From an uncultured Desulfobacteraceae bacterium (GTDB lineage Bacteria; Desulfobacterota; Desulfobacteria; Desulfobacterales; UBA2174), in contig CALJLV010000065.1 in the NCBI GenBank assembly GCA_937982505.1, positions 1-64,000 on the forward strand: a DNA stretch of 64,000 nucleotides, read 5' to 3'. Position numbers and translations under genes: made by a program. Below, piece by piece: positions 26,579-33,951 of this stretch (its first letter is position 1; every line of letters begins with the position of its first letter). The notes beneath the pieces were generated by a model. It was given only the letters and a program-made list of their open reading frames with translations, ran no database searches and was not told the origin of the DNA.

Positions 26579-27274
26579 ATGAACCACACGCCCAAGAAGA
26601 TGACGCGCAAGGAACTGCTCAAGGAGCCGGATCAGTTCATCACATTCAGCGGGCGCCTGATTGCCTTCGGTCAGCGCTATGGGCGCCAGCTGACCTACGG
26701 GGTCGTGGCGCTGCTGGTCGTACTGGCGGGCTACACCGCGGTACGCTACTTCATCGCCCGGGCGGAGCACCGGGCCTTGGACCTCCTGGACCGATACAGC
26801 GCCGAGTACCGCCTGGCCCTGGCCGCCAAAGGTCCCCAGGCCGCCCTGGAGGCGGTGGAAGCCGGACTGGCCTCGCTGGTGGACGACTACGGCCGCCGCA
26901 GCGCCGGCCGCATGGCCAGAATCCGCTACGCGGACCTCTGCTATGCCGCCGGACGCTACGAAAAGGCGTCCGAACTGTATACCCAGGCACTGGCGGACCT
27001 GGGCCAGGAGCCGTTCTACCGGGCCCTGGTCCTCAACGGTCTTGGGCAGGCCCACTGGCAGCATGGAGACCTGGACCGGGCCGTCACCGCTTTCGGCCAG
27101 ATCGCCGACATCGCCAACGCCCCGCTGCGCGCGCAGGCCCTGTTCGCCATGGCCGACCTGTACACGGCCCTGGGGCAATCCGAAAAGTCCCAGGATGCCT
27201 ATCGGCGTCTGGTGGATGAGTTCCCGGACTCCGATCTGGCGCGGGTCGCGCGGCAATTCGCCGGCGGTGTCTAA
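26579..27274 (+). CDS. Membrane-anchored TPR protein
   Basis: A 231-aa protein with a cytoplasmic N-terminal stretch (KKMTRKELLKEPDQFITF), one membrane helix (about 42-62) and tetratricopeptide repeats outside (ADLCYAAGRYEKASELY; LGQAHWQHGDLDRAVTAF; MADLYTALGQSEKSQDAY). This layout resembles YfgM/BamD-like envelope scaffolds, but a specific role is not evident. ATG 26579 with GGAG upstream is preferred to the TTG at 26543. Its stop codon overlaps that of the convergent response regulator gene. Confidence 0.82.
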   Translation: MNHTPKKMTRKELLKEPDQFITFSGRLIAFGQRYGRQLTYGVVALLVVLAGYTAVRYFIARAEHRALDLLDRYSAEYRLALAAKGPQAALEAVEAGLASLVDDYGRRSAGRMARIRYADLCYAAGRYEKASELYTQALADLGQEPFYRALVLNGLGQAHWQHGDLDRAVTAFGQIADIANAPLRAQALFAMADLYTALGQSEKSQDAYRRLVDEFPDSDLARVARQFAGGV

Positions 27275-28701
27275 GCCGGAAAGGAGGCGGACGGATCGGC
27301 GCTTTCCCCGTCGCCGCCCGCCAGCACCGCGGCCACATCGATCCGGTACTTGCGCAGTTTCTGATTGAGCCCGCTCTTGCCGATGCCCAGAATTTCCGCC
27401 GCATGGGCCTGCACCCCGCCGGCCATGCGCAGGGCGCGCACAATCATGCGCCGCTCGACCAAGGCCAGGGTTTCGTACAGCTTGGCCTCCGCCGGGATCC
27501 CCCCCATGCGCAGGGCATTGGAAACCGTGTCGCGGAATTCCGCCGGCAGATCCTCGACGCGAATGGCGCTTTGCGGGCACAGAATCATGGCCCGCTCGAT
27601 GACATTTTCCAGCTCCCGGATATTGCCCGGCCAGTGGTAGGTGTCGAAGAGCCGATCCACCGCGGCGTTGACCCCGACGATCGGTTCCCCGATCTGGCGC
27701 TCGGAGGCGTGTTTCTTGATGAAATGCGCCACCAGCAGCCGGATGTCCTCCTTGCGCTCGCGCAGCGGCGGCAGATGGATGTGGACCACGTTGAGCCGGT
27801 AGAATAGATCCTCACGAAACCGGCCCTTGGCCATTTCAGCGCGCAGATGGCGGTTGGTAGCGGCGATGATCCGGATGTCAACCGAAATGGGCTTGACGCT
27901 GCCGACCCGTTCGAAACTCTTCTCCTGAAGTACCCGCAGCAGCTTGGCCTGCAGGTTGGTGGGCAGCTCGCCGATTTCATCCATGAACAGGGTCCCGCCG
28001 TCGGCGATTTCAAAGCGGCCTTTTTTCATGGCATGGGCCCCGGTGAAGGCCCCTTTTTCATGGCCGAACAACTCGCTTTCCAGCAGGCTTTCGGCCAGCG
28101 CGCTGCAGTTGACCGCCACGAAGGGCCGATCGGTGCGGGCACTGTTGAAGTGGATCGATTTGGCGATCAGTTCCTTTCCCGTCCCGCTCTCGCCTTCGAT
28201 GAGGACCGTGGCGTTGGTGGGGGCCACCTTGCGCACGGTCTCGAAAACACTCTGCATCGACTTGCTTTTGCCGATGATGTTGCCGAAACGGTACTGGTCG
28301 ACCACGTGATGGCGCAGTCGGCGGTTTTCCTTGACCACCCGGTAGACCCCGATGGCCTTGTTGACGTAGACCACCAGCTGCTGGTTGTCAAAGGGCTTGA
28401 GGATGTAGCTGTAGGCCCCTTTCTGCATCGCCTCGACCGCCTTGTCCACCGTCCCGTGGGCCGTCATCATGATCACCGGCAGGTCGGCATCACGCTTCTT
28501 GATGCGTTCAAGCAACTCGATCCCGTCCATCTGGGGCATCTTCATGTCGGTGAGCACCAGATCGATATCCGCCTGATCGAGGGTCGCCAGGGCCTCCTGG
28601 CCGCTGTGGGCCACCAGGGTTTCAAAGCCTTCCTCCTCCAGGACGGCGCTCAGGATCAGGGGATAGTTCTTCTCGTCGTCCACGATCAGGACGGTTTCCA
28701 T
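27271..28701 (-). CDS. Sigma-54 dependent response regulator (NtrC family)
   Basis: A 476-aa activator. The receiver domain (1-120) has phosphoacceptor Asp52 in LVLTDMKMP. The AAA+ domain (about 140-380) has Walker A GESGTGKEL, the sigma-54 contact loop GAFTGA and Walker B GGTLFMDEIGELP. The Fis-type helix-turn-helix is at the end (AHAAEILGIGKSGLNQKLRK). The full GAFTGA means it can open RpoN promoters, possibly including the one at 13885. It is 78 bp downstream of its kinase gene, and no periplasmic metal or nitrogen clue tells the signal. Confidence 0.94.
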   Translation of the reverse strand: METVLIVDDEKNYPLILSAVLEEEGFETLVAHSGQEALATLDQADIDLVLTDMKMPQMDGIELLERIKKRDADLPVIMMTAHGTVDKAVEAMQKGAYSYILKPFDNQQLVVYVNKAIGVYRVVKENRRLRHHVVDQYRFGNIIGKSKSMQSVFETVRKVAPTNATVLIEGESGTGKELIAKSIHFNSARTDRPFVAVNCSALAESLLESELFGHEKGAFTGAHAMKKGRFEIADGGTLFMDEIGELPTNLQAKLLRVLQEKSFERVGSVKPISVDIRIIAATNRHLRAEMAKGRFREDLFYRLNVVHIHLPPLRERKEDIRLLVAHFIKKHASERQIGEPIVGVNAAVDRLFDTYHWPGNIRELENVIERAMILCPQSAIRVEDLPAEFRDTVSNALRMGGIPAEAKLYETLALVERRMIVRALRMAGGVQAHAAEILGIGKSGLNQKLRKYRIDVAAVLAGGDGESADPSASFPA

Positions 28702-28779
28702 GCTGCCTCGCCAAAACCTGAGGGGCCGCGGTGGCCCGGGTTGTCTGTGAAGGGTGCCGCCGGATCCGCGCGCAATGGA

Positions 28780-30204
28780 TCAACCCGGCCGCAGCGGCAG
28801 GCGCACGATGACCCGCGCACCGCCTTCAGACCGGTTTTCGATGCGGACGTCACCGTGGTGGGCTTCGATGGTCTTGCGCACGATCCCCAGTCCGAGCCCC
28901 GTGCCCGTGTCCTTGGTGGTAAAGAACGGATCCCAGATCTTTTCCTTGTCTGGCTCGGGCAGTCCGTGGCCTTCATCCTCGATGCAGACCACCGCCCAGC
29001 CGTCCTGGCAGCGGGTCCCGACCCGGATCTGCCCCCCGCCGGGCATGGCCTGCATGGCGTTGATCAAGATGTTGAGAAACGCCTGGTAGAGCATATCGGG
29101 GTCCATGGGAACAGGCGGCAGGGCATCATCGTAGCGCCGCTCCACCGGGCAGCCCTTGGCCTCCAGCTCGGATCCCAGGTTGTTGAGCACTTTCTCCAGG
29201 ACCTCGGCGATCCGGCGTTCGACCAGGTTCGGCTGCCGGGGGCGGGCGTAATTGAGAAAATCGGTGATGATCCCGTTGAGGCGGCTCGACTCCTCGACGA
29301 TGATCTGCGGAATGGTGGTGATGGGCGTGCCGCTGGCCAGTCGTTTCTTGAGCAGTTCCGCCGAACTGCGAATAATCCCCAGCGGGTTGCGGATTTCGTG
29401 GCTCACCGCGGCGATCATCTCCCCGAGGCTCGACAGGTGCGCCGCCCGGCTCAGCTCCTCCTTGAGCCTCAGCCGCTCCAGGTTGCGCTGTTCGATGATG
29501 TGTTCCCCCCGTTTGACCACCAACACCAGAACGGCCAATAAGGTGCCGAGCACCAGCGTCGAGGTAATCATCATGGCGATCTGGAAGGCAAACACGGCCT
29601 GGTAATCGGGGCTGATGTCCTGGACGATCTCCACCGCCCCCAGAACCGGCCCGCTGTCGAAAGACATGGGCCTTTCGGCCCGCAGGGGGGCATAGGTGGC
29701 CAGCCGGCTCTCTTCGGGAAATCCGAGCAGGATCTGCAGCCAGTTGCCCTTCTGGCGCAACCGGTTGAGGGTCTCTCCGGCCAGGGCGGCGCTGACCTCG
29801 CGGCCGCCGGCATCCGTCTTGCCGATCCGCCGGGTGTCAAAGCTGTAGGCGATGGTGCCCGAACGGTCGTAGATATTGACCATTTCCACCTGAAAGCTGT
29901 GAAAGGTGCTGCGAACGACCTTGTCCATCCGTTCGAACTGCTCCTCGCGGCGCAGCTCGATCTGCCCGTAGCGCACCGCCACGGGTAGCACAAACTGGGT
30001 AAAGACCTGATGGTTGAGATTCTCGATGAGCAGACGGCTGTACTCTTCGCTCTTTTCGCGCAGCATGCTGCGCGCCCAGTGGGTGTTGGAAAGCGAGAGC
30101 ACCAGGGTCCCCACCAGCACCAGCACCAGGCTGGTATAGGTAAAGTATTTCACCAGCTGAAAGGGTTTGGCCAGTTCAACACTGGTGGATCTGGACTTTG
30201 ACAA
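28780..30204 (-). CDS. Membrane sensor histidine kinase
   Basis: A 474-aa kinase paired with the adjacent NtrC-type regulator. A first membrane helix (about 22-42), an extracytoplasmic sensor (about 45-205, single Cache-like by length) and a second helix (about 207-232) lead to a HisKA domain, with the phospho-His in MIAAVSHEIRNPLGI. The HATPase domain has an N box in FLNILINAMQAMPG and GLGLGIVRKTIEAHHG. The assigned start is TTG at 30204, because no ATG occurs before the first helix; this start is uncertain. A promoter is seen at 30267-30295. Confidence 0.9.
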   Translation of the reverse strand: MSKSRSTSVELAKPFQLVKYFTYTSLVLVLVGTLVLSLSNTHWARSMLREKSEEYSRLLIENLNHQVFTQFVLPVAVRYGQIELRREEQFERMDKVVRSTFHSFQVEMVNIYDRSGTIAYSFDTRRIGKTDAGGREVSAALAGETLNRLRQKGNWLQILLGFPEESRLATYAPLRAERPMSFDSGPVLGAVEIVQDISPDYQAVFAFQIAMMITSTLVLGTLLAVLVLVVKRGEHIIEQRNLERLRLKEELSRAAHLSSLGEMIAAVSHEIRNPLGIIRSSAELLKKRLASGTPITTIPQIIVEESSRLNGIITDFLNYARPRQPNLVERRIAEVLEKVLNNLGSELEAKGCPVERRYDDALPPVPMDPDMLYQAFLNILINAMQAMPGGGQIRVGTRCQDGWAVVCIEDEGHGLPEPDKEKIWDPFFTTKDTGTGLGLGIVRKTIEAHHGDVRIENRSEGGARVIVRLPLRPG

Positions 30205-30266
30205 GGTTTCGAACCGCCGGACTGGTCTTCGGGTGGATCTCAGGGTGATAAAACTTGAATGCCCGC

Positions 30267-30295
30267 ATGTTAGGAAAAGCCACCGTCAAAGTCAA
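30267..30295 (-). promoter_or_regulatory. Candidate promoter of the histidine kinase gene
   Basis: On the minus strand TTGACT (30295-30290), 17-bp spacer, TAACAT (30272-30267). It lies about 60 bp before the proposed TTG start. Confidence 0.5.
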
Positions 30296-30453
30296 GGCAG
30301 CCGTGGGCGGTCCAATAGCGGCCATCAGTCCCGGAAGACGGCCTCCCCGGCGCCGGGTAGCACCATCGCACCACCATATCTGGTATGGATGAAGAGGCGC
30401 CCACAAAATAAGGTAATTATGTATCAATTATAGATAATTATATTTAAAAAAAC

Positions 30454-30483
30454 TTGACAGGACATCCGGCCGGCGACGATGAT
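30454..30483 (+). promoter_or_regulatory. Candidate promoter of the XRE-pilMNOPQ operon
   Basis: A perfect TTGACA at 30454-30459, preceded by an A/T tract, with GATGAT at 30478-30483 after 18 bp. It lies about 100 bp before ATG 30584. Confidence 0.5.
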
Positions 30484-30583
30484 AGGGTCGTCGAATCTTT
30501 CCACCCTTCAATGAATGCCAGACATCTTTGGCCCGTCTGGCCGGCGGCGGCTGAACGTTGCCCGAATCCCAAGGGGGCTGCCC

Positions 30584-30793
30584 ATGAGCATATCGAAAAG
30601 CCCGTTGCAGGAAATCCGCGAATCCCTTCTGATGAGCAAGGCCGAGCTTGCCCGCAAGGCCCACGTTTCCCCCATCACCATCACGCGGATCGAAAAAGGG
30701 ATGCCCTGCCGGATGGAAACCCAACGCAAGATCCTCCTGGCCCTCGGCATGAACCTGACCGAGAAGAATCGGATTTTTAACAACCTGAACTAG
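30584..30793 (+). CDS. Small XRE-family DNA-binding protein
   Basis: A 69-aa protein that is almost only a helix-turn-helix: LQEIRESLLMSKAELARKAH and VSPITITRIEKG are the two halves, followed by TQRKILLALGMNLTEKNRIF. It begins with AAGGGGG before ATG 30584. It starts the pilus operon and ends 9 bp before pilM, so it most likely regulates pilus assembly genes or its own promoter. There is no ligand or dimer domain of note. Confidence 0.85.
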   Translation: MSISKSPLQEIRESLLMSKAELARKAHVSPITITRIEKGMPCRMETQRKILLALGMNLTEKNRIFNNLN

Positions 30794-30802
30794 AGGCCCA
30801 AG

Positions 30803-31858
30803 ATGCTGTTCAGCAAAAAGATCAATCTCGTGGGGCTGGATATCGGGTCGCGGGTGATCAAGGCCGGACAAGTCCTCGACACCAAAAAAGGTCACAGCCT
30901 GGTCCGCTTTGCCATGGCGGATATCGCCCCGGGCATCATCGAAGACGGACAGGTGAAAAATCCCACCGCCGGGGCCCAGGCCATCAGGGATCTGTGGCGA
31001 GAACACCACTTCAAGGATCAGAACGTGGCCATCTCCGTGGGAGGCTATTCGGTGATCGTCAAGAAGATCGCCGTCCAGAGCATGAGCGAGGAGCAGCTTC
31101 ACGAAACCATCCAGTTCGAGGCCGAACAGTACATCCCCTTCGATATCAACGAGGTGAACATCGATTTCCAGATCCTCGGCGACAGCGAAGGAGGGGCCAA
31201 CCTGATGAACGTTCTGCTGGTGGCCGCCAAAAAAGAAATGGTCAACGACTACATCAACCTGGTGCAAATGGCAGGGCTCAATCCCTGCGTGATCGACGTC
31301 GACGCCTTTGCCCTGCAGAATATTTACGAACTGAATTACCGCAACGTGGACGAAAATGTGGCACTGATCGACATCGGCGCCAGCAAGACCAGCCTGAACA
31401 TCCTCAAGGGAATGCAATCGGTCTTCATGCGCGATGTGTCCCTGGGATGCGGGCAGATCAACCAGCGGATCATGTCGCTCATCGACTGCAGCCCCCAGGA
31501 GGCCGAACGCATCAAGCTCACCAAACGCAGCGAGTCGGTATCGGTGGCGGACATGTCCGGGATCGTCACCGCCGTGGTCACCGACTGGTGCAACGAAATC
31601 CGGCGGGCGCTTGATTTTTTCTACTCCACCTACCCCGAGGACCAGATCAAACGCATCCTGTTGAGCGGCGGGGGTGCGCGCATCGAGGAATTCCGCGACC
31701 TGCTGGCGGCCGACACCTCCGCCGAAGTGGAGACCATCCAACCGTTTCAGGCCTTCGAGATCGAAAAGGACCGTTTCGACGGAAAGTTCCTGGACCAAGC
31801 GGGCCCCCAGGCGGCGATTTGCATGGGACTGGCCATCCGGAAGGTCGATGACAAATGA
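30803..31858 (+). CDS. pilM: Type IV pilus inner-membrane platform protein PilM
   Basis: A 351-aa actin-like cytoplasmic ATP-binding protein that links the PilN tail to the pilus motor. It has the FtsA-like phosphate-1 loop (GLDIGSRVIKAGQV), the second phosphate loop (ALIDIGASKTSLNIL) and adenosine loop (LLSGGGARIEEF). AGAGG precedes ATG 30803. The stop overlaps the pilN start (ATGATA). Confidence 0.95.
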   Translation: MLFSKKINLVGLDIGSRVIKAGQVLDTKKGHSLVRFAMADIAPGIIEDGQVKNPTAGAQAIRDLWREHHFKDQNVAISVGGYSVIVKKIAVQSMSEEQLHETIQFEAEQYIPFDINEVNIDFQILGDSEGGANLMNVLLVAAKKEMVNDYINLVQMAGLNPCVIDVDAFALQNIYELNYRNVDENVALIDIGASKTSLNILKGMQSVFMRDVSLGCGQINQRIMSLIDCSPQEAERIKLTKRSESVSVADMSGIVTAVVTDWCNEIRRALDFFYSTYPEDQIKRILLSGGGARIEEFRDLLAADTSAEVETIQPFQAFEIEKDRFDGKFLDQAGPQAAICMGLAIRKVDDK

Positions 31859-32445
31859 TACGCATTAATCTTCTGCCCTTTCGCGCCGCTCGCAAAAAGG
31901 AAAATGTCCGGCGGCAGGTGTCCGTCTTCATCCTGACCATGTTCCTGGTCCTGGCCGCCCTGAGCTGGTTTCACATATCGCTCGGCGCGCGGGTGGAGGA
32001 TGCCCAGCGGCGGGTGGAAGAGACCCGGGGAGAGCTCAAGAAGCTCGAGGCCCAGCTCAAGGAAATCGAGCGCATCCGCAAGGTTCTGGATACCATCCAG
32101 CGCAAAACGGCGGTCATCGAGGATCTGGAGCTCAACCGCGAGGCGGCCGTGCGCCTGATGGCGGCCATGACCCAAGTGGTGATCCGGGATCGGCTCTATC
32201 TGACCCGCCTGCGGATGAGCGGCACCCAGGTGGAACTCGACGGGATCGCCGCCGACAACCAGACCATCGCCGATTTCATGACGCGGCTGGAAGAATCGGG
32301 ACTCTTCAACAAAGTGGACCTCAATGCCACCGCCGCCGAGAAGACCAAAAGCGGTCTGACACTGCAGAAATTCAGCATCATCGGGGCCAAAAAGCCTCTG
32401 GTGCGCCCTGCGGCGGCCGCGTCGACAGCCAAGAAGGCGGGATGA
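31855..32445 (+). CDS. pilN: Type IV pilus assembly protein PilN
   Basis: A 196-aa single-pass protein. The start MIRINLLPFRAARKKEN holds the conserved INLLP motif that PilM grips. A membrane helix (about 20-40), a coiled coil (about 45-85) and a periplasmic fold follow. It overlaps pilM and pilO by 4 bp each, as usual for this operon. Confidence 0.93.
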   Translation: MIRINLLPFRAARKKENVRRQVSVFILTMFLVLAALSWFHISLGARVEDAQRRVEETRGELKKLEAQLKEIERIRKVLDTIQRKTAVIEDLELNREAAVRLMAAMTQVVIRDRLYLTRLRMSGTQVELDGIAADNQTIADFMTRLEESGLFNKVDLNATAAEKTKSGLTLQKFSIIGAKKPLVRPAAAASTAKKAG

Positions 32446-33086
32446 AAATGAAAGACACCAGTTTCGGCGAAAAATTGAAGCCCCTCGTCGAGCGCATCCA
32501 GAAACTGACGGTCCTCCAGGGCGTTCTGATCTACGCGCTGATGATCGTCCTGCTGGCCGGTGGTTTCGTCTATTTTTCGTACATGCCCAAGTATCAGCGG
32601 CTGCAGGAGCTGGAAACCGAATTTCAGGATCTGGAAACCAAACTGGCGCGGGCGCGTCAAACCGCGCGACAGCTGCCGGCCCTGAAAAAGGAACTGGCCG
32701 ACGCCGAGGTCCGCTTCAACACGGTTCAGCGTGCGCTGCCGGAAAAGCAGGAAATCCCTTCACTGCTGGCCAGCGTCAGCCGATCGGGCAGCGAGGTCGG
32801 CCTGGATTTTCTCCTCTTTCAACCCAAGACCGAGGTCGGCCGCGAATTCTATGCCGAAATTCCAGTCGATATCCGGGTTCAGGGCAGTTTTCACAGCGTC
32901 GGGCTCTTTTTCGACCGTGTCGCCCACCTGCCGCGGATCGTCAACATTCTGGACGTCACGATGGTGCCTGAAAAGGGGGCCAAGGGCCCCTACAGCAGCC
33001 TGGTGACCTCTTGCACGGCGACGACCTACAAGTTCCTGGATGCGCCGCCGGCCCAGGACAAAAAGCCGTCCCCCAAAAGAAAGTGA
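32442..33086 (+). CDS. pilO: Type IV pilus assembly protein PilO
   Basis: A 214-aa partner of PilN. It has a cytoplasmic start, a membrane helix (LIYALMIVLLAGGFVYFSY, about 29-47), a coiled coil with KLARARQTARQLPALKKELA, and a periplasmic ferredoxin-like domain. It ends in a basic tail (KKPSPKRK). Start 32442 overlaps pilN; ATG 32448 is an alternative. Confidence 0.92.
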   Translation: MKMKDTSFGEKLKPLVERIQKLTVLQGVLIYALMIVLLAGGFVYFSYMPKYQRLQELETEFQDLETKLARARQTARQLPALKKELADAEVRFNTVQRALPEKQEIPSLLASVSRSGSEVGLDFLLFQPKTEVGREFYAEIPVDIRVQGSFHSVGLFFDRVAHLPRIVNILDVTMVPEKGAKGPYSSLVTSCTATTYKFLDAPPAQDKKPSPKRK

Positions 33087-33092
33087 TGGATC

Positions 33093-33950
33093 ATGGCCAG
33101 ATGTCGGATACCGATCCTCCTCTGTCTCGCCTGCCTCTGGGCCGGCCTGCTGCTGTTCGCCTGCAGCCCCGCGGAGGAAGCGCCAGCGCCCGCGCAGCGG
33201 GTGGTCAAGGGCAAAATCCCACAGGCCGGACCGGCCGCCGCGCCGACCGCGCAACCGGTCCCGGCGCCGCCGCCCCCGGCGCCGGCCGATCCACCATCGG
33301 TTGCCCCCCCCGCGCCGGTATCGAAGCCGGACGAAACACCAACGGCCATGACGCCTCCGACGCCGGACTCTGCGCCGGTGCCGCCGCCTGCGGCACCGGC
33401 CGATCCGTCAGCGGTGCAGCAGCCCCCGCCGCCTGTCGCGCCCGCCTCCCAGGAGCAGAGCGTGGCGCCGTCGGCGCCTTCCCCGATGGCGGGAGAGATC
33501 CGTCCGGAAGAGGCCGCCCTACGGGAAACGCGCGCCCCCATCGATCTGAGCGACCTGCTCTCTTTCGAAAAGCCGTTCAGCTACGAGCCGGAAGACAAGC
33601 TCGATCCTTTCGTGGCGGTCTTCGAAACCCAGGAACCCACCGAGATCGAAGCCGAGGAAGGCCAACCACCCAAACGGGTCCCCCAGTCGCCCCTGGAAAT
33701 GGTCGACCTGAGCCAGCTCAAGCTGACCGGGGTGATTCTGGCCCCCAGCGGCAACCGCGCCCTGGTGCAGGACGCCAGCGGCAAGGGCTACATCGTCCAC
33801 ATGGGAACCTACCTCGGCAACCGCGAGGGTCAGGTCACCCGGATCCTTTCGGATCGGCTGATCGTCACCGAAAAGAGCCAGGACAGCCTCGGCCGGGCCG
33901 TTTCCGTAGAGCGTGAGATCAAACTTCCGAAACCCCCTGGAGAGATGTGA
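33093..33950 (+). CDS. pilP: Type IV pilus lipoprotein PilP
   Basis: A 285-aa lipoprotein with lipobox LLLFAC (Cys at about 24). A long Pro/Ala-rich linker (about 30-140) is unusually extended for PilP and would let the C-terminal beta domain (about 200-280, DLSQLKLTGVILAPSGNRAL) reach the secretin PilQ. It joins PilNO in the inner membrane to PilQ in the outer membrane. The stop comes 1 bp before the pilQ start. Confidence 0.9.
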   Translation: MARCRIPILLCLACLWAGLLLFACSPAEEAPAPAQRVVKGKIPQAGPAAAPTAQPVPAPPPPAPADPPSVAPPAPVSKPDETPTAMTPPTPDSAPVPPPAAPADPSAVQQPPPPVAPASQEQSVAPSAPSPMAGEIRPEEAALRETRAPIDLSDLLSFEKPFSYEPEDKLDPFVAVFETQEPTEIEAEEGQPPKRVPQSPLEMVDLSQLKLTGVILAPSGNRALVQDASGKGYIVHMGTYLGNREGQVTRILSDRLIVTEKSQDSLGRAVSVEREIKLPKPPGEM

Positions 33951-33951
33951 A

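Larger units (their letters stand above)
30205..30583. other. Divergent control region before the pilus cluster, 379 bp
   Basis: It lies between the kinase gene (leftward) and the XRE/pil cluster (rightward). It contains a leftward promoter at 30267-30295 and a rightward one at 30454-30483. A strikingly AT-rich block at about 30405-30453 includes TAATTAT and ATAATTA arms and an A7 run, next to the rightward -35 like an UP element or protein-binding site. I see no gene in it. Confidence 0.55.
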
